From positions 1 through 59,648 of IMG/VR virus record IMGVR_UViG_3300037264_000296: 59,648 bases of DNA. One strand, 5' to 3'. Within the stretch, counting starts at the first letter, position 1, and each line of letters begins with the position of its first letter. This DNA comes from a virus. Below the pieces are notes generated by a model. The model was not told the DNA's origin. It saw only the letters and a program-made list of their open reading frames with translations, and searched no databases. Positions 12,401 through 20,694 of this stretch are shown here, one piece after another. Both the position numbers and the translations under genes were made by a program.

Positions 12401-15400
12401 CTGAAGATCATATTGGTAATATTGAATCTAATAAAGGATTATTGTCTTCTACAATGTCTATGCTTGATTCTTGGAAAGAATTAAATAGTTTAGGTGCAGT
12501 AGTTTATTTCTATTATAAAAAAATGTATCAAGGCAGATACCAAGGAGTTGGTTCAGGACATCCACAAACTAATAAATTAGTTAGATGGACTAGATCATTA
12601 TGGAAAGGTGAAGTTAAAAAAGATTATTCAGATCCAGTATTTAAACAGTTTATGCAAGCTGTTATAGAAGGATTTAAAAAGAAACCTTCTCAAATGACTG
12701 ATGCTGAAATACAGGATTCTTTTATTGAAATATATGAAAAACATATTCCTGTATTAAATTTAATTAATGAAGATACTCTTACTGAAGAAGAGAAAGATAC
12801 TATTGTACAAGCTATACATGCTGGTGGTGAGAAGTATCATACTATGGCTGTATTAGCTGCATTGTCTGAGTATCATTCAACTATTGGAGATACATTTACA
12901 ACTACACTAATGAGAGAGATTGATGGTATTACTAATGGTCCTCTTATCTCATTAATTATGATGTCTGGAGTAAAACAAACTTTTTTTGAAGGAAAACCTG
13001 TAGCTGTACATATTGAAGAATTACAAGCAGGAGGTGTATCTATTACAGGAGAATCCTACTTAGATTTTGTTAAAAACAACCCTGATACTAATGATATGTA
13101 TAAGATTGTCGCAAGATATATTAATATATATATATCTGAATTAAATGAAACATTACCTTTAATAATTAGAGAAGGTAAAAATAGATTTTTAAAAGATGTG
13201 CGAACTCCGTTACAACAACGTATTGCTATTATGGATGCACATCCTAATAGAATAGAACCTCAAGTATGGTTAAATGCAGTTCATAATCTTGTAGGTATTA
13301 TTGATAGAGGATTTGCTAAGAATCCTACTACAGTATTTATCTTTGGTGGTTCAACTATTAAAATTGCTGCTAATGTAGCAAGTAAAGTATTATTTGATAT
13401 TAATAATAAATTATTAGCAATATCTAAAATAGAAGATGAAGTAACTCAATTAGATGCTGTAAAAGAATTACATGCTAACTTATTTAATAGTATTGGTTTA
13501 CCAATTAATCTATTAACTGAATATACTAAAGCTCCTAATAAGAAAACATTCTTACTAAACTGGCAATTAACTAAACCACAAAAAACTATACTTAGAAATA
13601 GTGTAATAGCTACTTATACTCCTGTAATTGATAATGCAGTTAAAACTGTATTTGCTAGATTATTAGAGAATAGAAAGTTAGTAAACAATGTTTATCAATT
13701 AACTAATAAAATATTCAAACATGAGTTTGAAAGAAAAATAGATGAGTTAGTTAAACAAGGTATTACTATTACTGCGGAAGATATTGATAATATTCTTTTA
13801 GAGTTACAACCTCTAATGCCTGATATTGCTATATTCAATGCTGAAGATATTAAAGAACAGAGACTTCAATTATGGAAACCTGAATCAGCTAAACAAGGTA
13901 AAGCAGATTATAAAGTACAAATAAACAGTCCTAAAGATTCTAAACCAATGACTATGATGGGATTAGATGAACAAGGAAATGTATTTGAGTCTTATATTAT
14001 CAATGAAGGTACTGATAACGAAATAGAAATTCATGTACCTCAATCTGCTTCTGCTTATGCTAAAGATATGATTATTGCTGCTATGAGTGTAAGAGCACCA
14101 ATTACTTCTACACATAATGCTGATAGTCATGTAATACAACAACTACTTAAACTAAACCAACAAGTATTAGGAATACATGATGCTTCTATGATGGGATTAG
14201 ATAGAGTAGAAGAAGTATCAAGAGGAATGAATGAAGCATTGTTTAATTTACTTGCTAACTATAATTACTTTAATGAAGTATATAAGCATTTAGAAAGAGT
14301 CAAATCATATAATAAAAAGAATATTAATTCTTGGTTTAATGGTACGGTAAACAGAGTTAATGCTAAAGCAGAAGGATTACTTAGTGAAGTAAATGAAGAA
14401 GCACGTCCTGTAGATATTACTCGTGAAATAGTAGGTTCTTGGAATACTGTTTGGGTTAGAGATCCAGAGACTAGAAGAAATGTACAACGTATTGCATATA
14501 ATTCATTTGATGAGTTTATTGCTTATTTTAAAGATAAATCTGAAGAGTTATATAAAGAATTACAAGACAATGTAATCACTCCTATTAAACAAGGAGGTTC
14601 ATTTGGTAACTATAGTGGTCAATATCCATTTGTACCTGTATATACTCCTACAGGTAGTACAGAAGAACAAATAGTATCTATTATTGAATCTGGATTAAAT
14701 CAAGGTAATACAAATACTAAACCAGAAATTAAACCAAGTGAAAGTAATGAAATATATTCTCAGTTAGGTAACAAAACTAAATCTACAAATGTAGTTATTA
14801 CATCTTGGAGTAATTTAAAAGGAGTAACTAAAGCTATTACACCTAATGGTGTTGTAGCTACAAGAATATATAATTCTAATGAACATTTTGGTAATCCTTT
14901 TAGTCATGATCCTGCTGGTAAAACACAAGGACTTATTCAAACAGAAACTATACAAGAAGCTGTTGAAAGATATATTGATTGGGTAATTAACTCAAGTGAT
15001 ATTAGAGCTAATTGGATTAGAGCACAGTTGCAATCTGGAGTACTAAAAGGTAAACCAATTCTATATTACAAAGAGTTAGGAGAACCATCTCATGCTACAG
15101 CTTTAGATTATTTAATCAATAAGTATGATTGGGGTAATAAACCAAGTGAAGATACTTCTACTAAAGTAGGATTTACACTTAAAGGTAAGCCAGGAATATA
15201 TGCTAGTTTGCTTAGAAAAGACCAAGGTAAAGCGAATATAGTTAATGCATACATTGGGTATGGTATTAAAGGATCGTCTACTGAAGCTTATTTAAATGAT
15301 GCTCAAGGTAATGTTCCAACTAATGAAAGCATTAATCCAACTAAAGATACTATTGCATTTGTAAGTATTAATGGTAATAAACAATTAACTCCAGAAAATA

Positions 15401-18400
15401 AAACTAAAACATTAGAACAAATTAAAAGAGTTTTAAATGCAGGTGGAGTTATTGTTATGGATAATTCTAGGATTGCTAATAGTATTCATAACAAATCTGG
15501 TGAAGGGGTTATTCAACAAGAGATTCAATCTATTCCTGGAATAGGTATGATGGAAGTAAACGGTAATAATCAATATAAGATGATTAATACTTCTACTCAA
15601 ACCAATGAAGATAATAACTTTGTTTTAACTAAAGATAAAATTCAAAAATTAAAAGATTTTATTAATAAGTATATTAATTCTTCTGATACTTATAAAGTAT
15701 CTGATTTAATAGATAAAGTTAAATTATTAAATCCTGAGTTTAAAGATTTAGATATTTTAAAATATATGTATGGCAGTCTGTTATCTACATATTATTCTGA
15801 TGAGAATCAAAAGAAAGATTTTAATGTTGGAAACAAAACTCCTGATATGTTTTATCAACATAAAAACTATTGGGAGAGTAGAAAGAATTATGGACTTAAA
15901 TTAGTTAAAGATAATCAATCTGGAAAAGCTAAGATTATTTCTATAAACAATAATCCTAATCTTGGTTCACAAGAATCTACTACAACTAATTTATTTCAAA
16001 ACCCATTAGGTAATATTGACTCTACTAATGTGTTAGATACTGCTGAGAGATTAGAGAATTTAGGTAATGTAAGAGATGAAGATACTCATACAACGCATTT
16101 AAAGAGCATTCTAGGAGGCTTTATATCTAAGGTACTACAACCATTGCAGTACTTTGAAATGACTTCACCAGAAGCGAATATAGGCGAATATGATCCATCA
16201 GGTAAAATAGGTTTAAACATATCTAATGCTCCTATAGCTCCTACAGTTAAAGTACCTATGAGTGCATTAACTACATTCGTACATGAGTTAGTTCATGGTG
16301 TTACTGCTAGTGCTTTATTCGATCCTAAGAATAGTATCTTAAGAAGTAGAGTACAAAAGATATTCAATCATATTGAAAGGAATATATCTAATGAAGATAA
16401 AGAAAAGTATTCTCATATCTTTGCTAATAAGAATAAAACACAATTAGCAAATGGTACATTTGTTAATCATGGTTTAGCTGAATTAATAGCATTTGCTGAA
16501 ACTGAACCAATGTTTAGAGAATTACTTAATTCATTACCTAAAATGACTGTAGGTAAGATTACAGAGACTTGGGATGAATCTAAAGAGAAGTTTATAGAAG
16601 CTAATCTATTAGAGATTATATCTAATGTATTTAATAAGATTATGGTTTGGTGGAATGATAAAATTAAAGGTGAACATTCTACGGATGTATTAACTCAGTT
16701 ACATACTTTAACAGTACAGTTATCTACAGCACATCTTAAAGCTAAAAGTACTATTTATGACTTTAAATTACTTTCTGATAAGTCAGATAACTTTGTATTA
16801 AATAAATTACATAGATTATTAGTAGAACCATTACTTAAATTATTAGGTAATAATTACTTTACTTTAAATCCAAATAAGAATGCAGCAGCAATGTCTAACT
16901 CTGCAAGAGACTTACTTAATGCTCCTGGTAGTGCTAAAGCAAAAGTAGATAAGCTATTTGAATTCACAGATATTATGAAGAAGAATTTAAATATATCTGA
17001 AGAGCATTGGCTTACTTATTCATTAAATGAAATTACAGGACAGATAGCTGTAGGTAACTTTACTCAAGCTCTTAATATGACTAAGAAGTTAAGAGATAAA
17101 GTTGTAGCTATTATTCAGAATACAATCTCTTCTAATTTAAGAGCTGGATTTAAAACCAATCTAACTAAACAATTAGATAGAGTTGTTTACAACACTTTAT
17201 TAAAAACAGATTTAAGTTCATTACAAGATTATTATAAAGATGATTTATTAAATATGTTTGATGGTTCTAAACGTAAAGTAGAACAAGAGAAACTTAAGAA
17301 AGAAATTCTTAATAATAAGAATGGTAAATTGTACTTAGGACATACTTACAATACAGCATTCTTTATGGTTCATAACCAAGCTACTAAATCATTCCAGCAT
17401 AGTACATTAATGAATGCTACTCAGATTTATAATATGTATGGTTCAAACTTTAAACCAGTAGGCGATAAAGATAGTACAGTAGAGTTGATAGATAAATTGA
17501 TTGGTTTGTATACTTTAGATCTTGTAAACCAAGAAGAATTAAATACTCTTAAAGATTTGTTTAATACTGATAGTCATGGTTTAAATATGTCTATGGAAGT
17601 TCATAGACAACAGAAAGAACATCACTTAAATGATATTCTTAAAGGTAATAAGAGTTTAGTTGTTAAAGGTTCTACTAAAGAATTAACTAATCCAAATAGA
17701 CAAATTATTATTGCTACTGCTGCTGAAGAAGAGAAACTTAAGTTAAACCATTACACTAAAGGTAATAAGATTGTTTATGAAGGTAAAGAGTTATATGTTT
17801 ATCATTCTAAGTTTAGATTAATGCAACCTTGGGTTCAAGGTATTATCTCATATACTCACATGAATAATATCTTAAGTGATATGAAAGGAGTAATGAAGCA
17901 ATCTGATGGATTAGATCAAATTATTCAAGATGGAAAATTAGATGCTTCAGCTAAGATTAAAACTATGAAAGAGAATGAAGCTAATGCTAATAAAACAGTA
18001 TTTGATACTACTGAAGCTGACTATACTCTTAATCCAGTATTCAATGGTAAAGGATATGTAAGTAAACATTCATTTATGTTAAGTAATCAAGATAAAGAAA
18101 ACTTACTTGATATGAATACTAACTTTACTCATGTATTAGGAGCTATGGTAGCTAATATTACTGATAAACTTAATACACAAAGACTTAATGATGAATCAGC
18201 TAAGATGCTTATTAAGAATAGAATGGATAATCTTGAGACTAAAGGTATTCAATGGATTACTTTAAGTAAAGATGCTAAGACTAAGAATGAAAGAGATATT
18301 TGGAATAAATTAACACCTGAATTTAAGAAAACTATATTAGATTTGTCTGGTTCAAATGAAGTAGTTGTTAATGCTAAGTTATTAAAGATGATATTTGGAC

Positions 18401-19446
18401 AACGTAAGTTATCTTTATCAGATTTCTTTAGACCTGCTGATGAACAAGAGTTAAGTACATTTGTTAAATACTTTGGTTCACAGCTATATCCATATATTAA
18501 GAAAGTTAATTTAGATAGAGGTACTCAAATATGGCAAGAAGGAATTGGTTATCTTAAAGATCAATTGGTTGTTAAATCTGGTACTGTATTAGGTGGTAAT
18601 GAAGTAAGTAATGCATGGATAGCTTACATGGAAGGCATGACACTTATACAGTACTTTAAAGCTAAGATTGAAGCACTTAGATTAGTTATTGGTTATCATA
18701 AATTACAATCTCAAATAAATGATATTGAGTATTTACTTAAATATGATAAAGAAATGAGTTCTACTATGAGAACTAACCTTGAAACCAAGTTAAGTAATAT
18801 TTCTAGTCTAGCTAATAATAGCTTAGTTAAAAAATATGACATTGCTGGTCAAATGAAAACTATTGTTGATGAGATTGGTGAAGATGAGAATTTGTGGAGT
18901 TTTAGAAATGAAGTCTTTGAGAATAGAATTAAATCTGTTACTGATAAACTACCTAAACCAATAAAAACTATTGGTAGAGAAGTATTTATGACACATGATA
19001 CAAAAATGTATCAGTTAATGAGAGACCTAACTCAGATGTCTGATTTAACGTCTAGGATTGCTGTAGGCGAGTTTAAACAGTCACATGGTATGACTGAGAA
19101 GGAAGCATTACAATTGGTTGATGAAGCGTTTATTAACTACGATATACCATCACATCAGAATGTACAATTTGCTGCTGATATGGGATTGTTTATGTTTAAT
19201 AAATTCTTCTTTAGGATTCAGTCAGTAATAGCTAGAGAAGTAGGACAACATCCTGCTAGATTCTTAACATTACTTGGTATGGAACAAGTGTTTGGAGCAC
19301 AAGAAGCAATCCATCATTCTCTTATGACTCCAGATGAGTTAATAGGACATGTTAGTAACCCATTGAAACTTCCTTATGCAATATGGGATTCTAACTTTTA
19401 CAACTGGTTATTTAGTTTTCATGCTCCTGTTTATCAACCTGTGTAG
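6448..19446 (+). CDS. Giant virion RNA polymerase (N4 gp50-like) with extra enzymatic-looking domains
   Basis: 4332 residues, against about 3500 in N4. This is a single-subunit T7-type RNA polymerase carried in the virion and injected to transcribe early genes. Motifs in order: T/DxxGR (MYQGR, G2029 R2030); motif A with catalytic Asp (REIDGITNG, D2159); motif B (R2287, K2291, then FG at 2299-2300 instead of YG); motif C (GIHDA, D2578). Residues ~200-560 hold Gly/Ala-rich segments (EEGLQSPAE, GGILGGG) typical of ejected proteins. Acidic Thr/Glu-rich linkers lie near 1050-1090 and 1310-1370. After the polymerase core come a DUF4326-like module (HFGNPF at 2813-2818, GEPSH at 2878-2882), a following small domain (DTIAF at 2967) and an HExxH metallopeptidase motif (HELVH, 3279-3283, with E3345 as possible third ligand). 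The ribosome binding site is AAGGA. The gene ends in tandem stops, TAG TAA. Confidence 0.93.
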   Translation: MPSLLSDNPLLSFNSLLPDDASNKANELLDKLNQKKVALGKQYVDYDNLEVVDGDTVHKKDTGEQFRLQFDKSGYSIDPYETNHGDIFTAKEDTQKKLARQRQYLLEQTNKDKWFDFTKANPEDITNEMIFAKGEEAKQRLNNALKGKKGIELNTWGEDIFHRGLTDIRLDGSQDSLLSEINTPELNTGYNQKYNSIQKLKDSLNKNAVMQDVGDIATNIASRTVGLTGLPAELIDMGSGAVTAIANKLGADLNEPLSYTKALADGVEIPFTDGFRVGFDPNRAAKTIKETLQSNEAVANEVEYAKRKADAIRTKGDELSFGEEFGLSMKFMGDHPKYAIDAVAESIPDFFLMGAAAKRVAGKVAETALKEAGLTITDVGAKDVLATAYKANKGRILGASALSEGIISAGSDYQGLIDEGVKSTKAALPSIAAGAAVSLINLGLGHSPLGDAITKFVTKDASNAAKETLKGALTKTLVSVGSESIEEGLQSPAETILTNVAREKANLLEGAGYSAAEGTVSGGILGGGMTASHTSLDALKSSLNARREAKQEELAKATANPMKDATDALNSYNSVDTPSPEMNDSLVKAATDLGIDIKDKPINEIHDEVTKATKYSSVEDYQAIKGMDSDTDLNEHITKVVGSKVSNDVQIDVLEQLQKKDPTSFETRKEELQPKLDKLYQQSTTKDDPNLIADNIHTSKLSPLATASIQAIDKEANKLTSKDPEVISKIEPTLLLEHTARIVNEAGKVDLKDTTTKEEYRNAVNVSLNGYWVVAASTGNITEEKAQEHLNRVQRTLANLESHIVNNTDMTNKEDINLLIKSNYGSVAPEELTPENKKSVPTEDLIKASKDTTDKIKAARATTTLKLRGVYSQLEDKLKKVPGIFNQVIKEVFEGTGDKPAIKEHQLLIMAAMDSDKLSSKAATKTALNDFGKWINYHSEKQIELTKVNQAIIKHGVDSQQAIDALVDLNTWAKSKNVVDIEGNAREYKISKKNGKLKFGNLTEQVTLEAKAMQIAFHALKDEASAKFGKEDLPDAMSHLLDTEVVTTPVVSEEDNSTVQTEEDLANRFNEEQPSNTTEPSNPNKNKDKFTPTHTLTNSKGTRTIVVQEIKDDYLNTVWRTEDGGNIHNIENWIGDGWVISKIKTETKSKEESIFSKLKKELAGLKAYILVDILSGLKTFKAIYRGERVSLLDLENEILRLRKKANKGELTKQDLINTYILWVTDTRIQMSISEESVKNNQQLYVDMLDEIVSSLKESDFASDTEVEIINVQEQISANESFGKQTNTAEEVELYVKTKEELKNKLASLKEKLTLETSTEEVTPTEEAKPVEDNSTVTEETTQSEQDTLQDESEIPPITDEEFQSMYDSYQEEIQDEESNVEPLTAKQLQSIFNNIIGLIKANKIATTNPIEMASKILTHLFKTDLSLSDVKDKMENYILPGINDKTIKDNTNKDYLFGLELGREEANNKFLEWQDKRLNELANAKTDTQEANPDVNPEFFKEKLNSKGGKFRLFFTIKGSKKYIPFIKVESPIKNVTNLVPLETVVDSKNKELPIKYYLFNKFVNTAGVGRLYSKALGLLKDSTKETVFTKYPDLFRNLENNVHIISQLKSIEGKVAIDTIAEFVEQFHNEYVKANTKISDTIDRKKFTSEVGKKFSKDIQAQLAVFNKDNSEVDLNVEALLKHFEGNSDVTRFINKFAKVLLNVESNPSLLLHNDDEVIDRNITAQLALHALSWMINTGTKTLYTEREMTLHMLGKEEATAPSDEAMAALSTMGLVRGYVANQMSGSIVNYMGFKPNDYIPKEMFPKFETALGLSAIDTLERMGYVEYKGIPQASMNAFMTGEDTVSRGYTSESSILKDATIFVRIKSDLAKNNEPILVKHVRELFDKVRPGNKEIQDIFSIELVETEYSATPWERSKLLQMLGERNGILTFGNSRTQYAKDDRKAALNGAKSAFDNRTAANDLANKLGDEFLKEINFEKKLDAEDHIGNIESNKGLLSSTMSMLDSWKELNSLGAVVYFYYKKMYQGRYQGVGSGHPQTNKLVRWTRSLWKGEVKKDYSDPVFKQFMQAVIEGFKKKPSQMTDAEIQDSFIEIYEKHIPVLNLINEDTLTEEEKDTIVQAIHAGGEKYHTMAVLAALSEYHSTIGDTFTTTLMREIDGITNGPLISLIMMSGVKQTFFEGKPVAVHIEELQAGGVSITGESYLDFVKNNPDTNDMYKIVARYINIYISELNETLPLIIREGKNRFLKDVRTPLQQRIAIMDAHPNRIEPQVWLNAVHNLVGIIDRGFAKNPTTVFIFGGSTIKIAANVASKVLFDINNKLLAISKIEDEVTQLDAVKELHANLFNSIGLPINLLTEYTKAPNKKTFLLNWQLTKPQKTILRNSVIATYTPVIDNAVKTVFARLLENRKLVNNVYQLTNKIFKHEFERKIDELVKQGITITAEDIDNILLELQPLMPDIAIFNAEDIKEQRLQLWKPESAKQGKADYKVQINSPKDSKPMTMMGLDEQGNVFESYIINEGTDNEIEIHVPQSASAYAKDMIIAAMSVRAPITSTHNADSHVIQQLLKLNQQVLGIHDASMMGLDRVEEVSRGMNEALFNLLANYNYFNEVYKHLERVKSYNKKNINSWFNGTVNRVNAKAEGLLSEVNEEARPVDITREIVGSWNTVWVRDPETRRNVQRIAYNSFDEFIAYFKDKSEELYKELQDNVITPIKQGGSFGNYSGQYPFVPVYTPTGSTEEQIVSIIESGLNQGNTNTKPEIKPSESNEIYSQLGNKTKSTNVVITSWSNLKGVTKAITPNGVVATRIYNSNEHFGNPFSHDPAGKTQGLIQTETIQEAVERYIDWVINSSDIRANWIRAQLQSGVLKGKPILYYKELGEPSHATALDYLINKYDWGNKPSEDTSTKVGFTLKGKPGIYASLLRKDQGKANIVNAYIGYGIKGSSTEAYLNDAQGNVPTNESINPTKDTIAFVSINGNKQLTPENKTKTLEQIKRVLNAGGVIVMDNSRIANSIHNKSGEGVIQQEIQSIPGIGMMEVNGNNQYKMINTSTQTNEDNNFVLTKDKIQKLKDFINKYINSSDTYKVSDLIDKVKLLNPEFKDLDILKYMYGSLLSTYYSDENQKKDFNVGNKTPDMFYQHKNYWESRKNYGLKLVKDNQSGKAKIISINNNPNLGSQESTTTNLFQNPLGNIDSTNVLDTAERLENLGNVRDEDTHTTHLKSILGGFISKVLQPLQYFEMTSPEANIGEYDPSGKIGLNISNAPIAPTVKVPMSALTTFVHELVHGVTASALFDPKNSILRSRVQKIFNHIERNISNEDKEKYSHIFANKNKTQLANGTFVNHGLAELIAFAETEPMFRELLNSLPKMTVGKITETWDESKEKFIEANLLEIISNVFNKIMVWWNDKIKGEHSTDVLTQLHTLTVQLSTAHLKAKSTIYDFKLLSDKSDNFVLNKLHRLLVEPLLKLLGNNYFTLNPNKNAAAMSNSARDLLNAPGSAKAKVDKLFEFTDIMKKNLNISEEHWLTYSLNEITGQIAVGNFTQALNMTKKLRDKVVAIIQNTISSNLRAGFKTNLTKQLDRVVYNTLLKTDLSSLQDYYKDDLLNMFDGSKRKVEQEKLKKEILNNKNGKLYLGHTYNTAFFMVHNQATKSFQHSTLMNATQIYNMYGSNFKPVGDKDSTVELIDKLIGLYTLDLVNQEELNTLKDLFNTDSHGLNMSMEVHRQQKEHHLNDILKGNKSLVVKGSTKELTNPNRQIIIATAAEEEKLKLNHYTKGNKIVYEGKELYVYHSKFRLMQPWVQGIISYTHMNNILSDMKGVMKQSDGLDQIIQDGKLDASAKIKTMKENEANANKTVFDTTEADYTLNPVFNGKGYVSKHSFMLSNQDKENLLDMNTNFTHVLGAMVANITDKLNTQRLNDESAKMLIKNRMDNLETKGIQWITLSKDAKTKNERDIWNKLTPEFKKTILDLSGSNEVVVNAKLLKMIFGQRKLSLSDFFRPADEQELSTFVKYFGSQLYPYIKKVNLDRGTQIWQEGIGYLKDQLVVKSGTVLGGNEVSNAWIAYMEGMTLIQYFKAKIEALRLVIGYHKLQSQINDIEYLLKYDKEMSSTMRTNLETKLSNISSLANNSLVKKYDIAGQMKTIVDEIGEDENLWSFRNEVFENRIKSVTDKLPKPIKTIGREVFMTHDTKMYQLMRDLTQMSDLTSRIAVGEFKQSHGMTEKEALQLVDEAFINYDIPSHQNVQFAADMGLFMFNKFFFRIQSVIAREVGQHPARFLTLLGMEQVFGAQEAIHHSLMTPDELIGHVSNPLKLPYAIWDSNFYNWLFSFHAPVYQPV

Positions 19447-19681
19447 TAATGTTATATTTTTCTTTAATAGCTAAAGCTATTCTAACTTGAGATTCTAATT
19501 TAAGGATTTTATCTAGGAAACGTCTTGCTAGATAATTCCCTTGCATTAATGAAGTACCATTAGGAGAAGCTAATAGTTTATTTAAATCATCTGCAAATTC
19601 ATGCATTAATGGTTTATAAACTTTAGCTTCTGTTGGTTCAACATCAAGTATTCTTAAAAATTCAGGTGAAAATATTTCCAT
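19412..19681 (-). CDS. Small protein of unknown function, convergent with the virion polymerase gene
   Basis: 89 residues, mostly helical and charged. No motif recognised. It is the last gene of the leftward (minus) operon. Its 3' end overlaps the 3' end of the virion polymerase gene by 35 bases on the opposite strand, and its start overlaps the stop of the RepA-like ATPase gene by one base (TAATG). A role with that ATPase is possible from the coupling only. Confidence 0.6.
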   Translation of the reverse strand: MEIFSPEFLRILDVEPTEAKVYKPLMHEFADDLNKLLASPNGTSLMQGNYLARRFLDKILKLESQVRIALAIKEKYNITTQVDKQEHEN

Positions 19682-20298
19682 TATATTATCTCCACTAAGG
19701 AATCTCTACTTAATCCAGCTCTTGACTTAACTATTTGTGCTGTTAAGTTACCTTTATCTCTATTAAAAATAAATCCACTATCACATTGTTCTTCCAATGC
19801 TCTAGCACCATAAAAGTGTTGTTCAGCAGATTTAAGCTGTTTATTTTTATACACATGATGAACTAATATAATAGTACATTGTGTTTTAGTAATGATAGCT
19901 TTTAAGCTATTTATAATGTTTAACACATCTGAATTACTATCAGTATCTTTATTCATAAATGATGCCATCATTTTGAATGAATCAATAATAATGATTGTAT
20001 TTGGTTCACTGTTTAACATTAGAGTGCTAAAAAATTCTTCATATTCATCTTCGTTTACAGGAACATTGTACATTTCTTTATCATAGCAAGGAGTTGAGTC
20101 AAAATTAAAATGAACTACTTCATATCCTTCACTTCTCCATTGTTCTGATTTAGCATGTAAAAATGAAGTTTTACCTGTACCTGCTAAAGATGCAATAACA
20201 TTAATACCTGCTTTTATAAACAGATTTTCTTTATCTAAACATGTTACAGGTTTCAAAACACACTTCCCATATTTGCTTTCTACTGGTGGAATTAACAT
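19681..20298 (-). CDS. RepA/KaiC-like P-loop ATPase
   Basis: 205 residues. The Walker A motif is near residue 40 (ASLAGTGKTSF) and the Walker B strand near residue 105 (NTIIIIDSF). A Lys/His-rich catalytic strand (TIILVHHVYKNK) and the segment SAEQHFYGARALEEQCD follow. This layout fits the RecA-fold AAA_25/RepA group, hexameric ATPases that act as replicative helicases or DNA translocases. The protein is short, with no extra DNA-binding domain, so it may work with the neighbouring replication genes. The start is supported by AAGGAAATTT just upstream. A terminator-like kissing-loop leader lies between its promoter and its start, so its expression may be attenuated. Confidence 0.75.
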   Translation of the reverse strand: MLIPPVESKYGKCVLKPVTCLDKENLFIKAGINVIASLAGTGKTSFLHAKSEQWRSEGYEVVHFNFDSTPCYDKEMYNVPVNEDEYEEFFSTLMLNSEPNTIIIIDSFKMMASFMNKDTDSNSDVLNIINSLKAIITKTQCTIILVHHVYKNKQLKSAEQHFYGARALEEQCDSGFIFNRDKGNLTAQIVKSRAGLSRDSLVEII

Positions 20299-20318
20299 AA
20301 ATTTCCTTAAGACATAAA

Positions 20319-20410
20319 AAACCTCTAAAATGAGAGTAGTGGTCTCAAATATAGAGGTTTAAAAGTTTTACCTTTTGAATTAAGTCCCCACTACAGGCAT
20401 ACTTCAAAAG
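20319..20410 (-). promoter_or_regulatory. Candidate kissing-loop attenuator in the leader of the ATPase operon
   Basis: Read on the minus strand, two stem-loops occur in order. SL1 has an 8-bp stem, CTTTTGAA/TTCAAAAG (20410-20403 with 20379-20372), and a 23-nt loop containing GTAGTGG (20394-20388). SL2 has a 9-bp base stem, AAACCTCTA/TAGAGGTTT, with an upper 5-bp stem TGAGA/TCTCA and a 7-nt loop that is exactly CCACTAC (20342-20336). Six T follow, ten bases before the AAGGA of the ATPase gene. The two loops are perfectly complementary over 7 nt. A third hairpin (AAAAG/CTTTT, between them) competes with the 3' arm of SL1. Seen directly: the pairings. Inferred: a switchable terminator. Confidence 0.55.
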
Positions 20411-20431
20411 ACATAAGGATTCTGATATTAG

Positions 20432-20466
20432 GTAGAATCCTTCCGAAGGATTCTACTATTTTTTTA
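20432..20466 (+). terminator. Rho-independent terminator for the late (plus) transcript
   Basis: A perfect 11-bp stem (GTAGAATCCTT, 20432-20442, with AAGGATTCTAC, 20446-20456) and a 3-nt loop are followed by a run of seven T. It lies 1 kb past the virion polymerase stop, so late transcripts would run antisense through the two leftward genes before stopping. Confidence 0.75.
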
Positions 20467-20478
20467 GTTGAAAGTCAA
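20450..20478 (-). promoter_or_regulatory. Sigma70-type promoter for the ATPase operon
   Basis: On the minus strand TTGACT (20478-20473) is separated by 17 bases from TAGAAT (20455-20450). This is a near-consensus host promoter. The -10 box is part of the stem of the plus-strand terminator and the -35 box abuts the T-run of the minus-strand terminator, so three signals share about 85 bases. The predicted start near 20443 gives a leader of about 145 nt. Confidence 0.6.
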
Positions 20479-20518
20479 TAAAAAAAACACCTATCAAATA
20501 TTACTCTGATAGGTGTTA
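20479..20518 (-). terminator. Rho-independent terminator of the middle/replication transcript
   Basis: On the minus strand an 11-bp perfect stem (AACACCTATCA with TGATAGGTGTT, plus-strand 20486-20496 and 20507-20517) is followed by about eight T. It ends the leftward transcript just after the 56-residue membrane protein gene. The ATPase operon therefore needs its own promoter. Confidence 0.85.
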
Positions 20519-20523
20519 AATAT

Positions 20524-20694
20524 TTAGTCCTTATTCTCCTGTTTTTCAGCCTGCTTAATCTCTTCTTCATAAGAAGCTAAAACACAAACTAAAATAATAA
20601 TATCTATAAATGGAGATGCTAGGAAGCCTATACATAAAGCTCCTAGCATTAAACCAACAAAGAAACATGTTTCTACTTTGCTGATAATTTCCAT
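20524..20694 (-). CDS. Small membrane protein, 56 residues
   Basis: This short gene translates to a protein with a hydrophobic stretch (CFFVGLMLGALCIGFLASP) and a second hydrophobic run (FIDIIILVCVLASY). A charged tail (EEEIKQAEKQENKD) follows. A hairpin of two membrane segments with a soluble C-terminus is therefore likely. It starts directly after the stop of the upstream gene (TAAATGG) and is the last gene before a strong terminator. Size and topology fit a small holin-like or envelope protein, but no family is recognised and a lysis role is a guess. Confidence 0.6.
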   Translation of the reverse strand: MEIISKVETCFFVGLMLGALCIGFLASPFIDIIILVCVLASYEEEIKQAEKQENKD

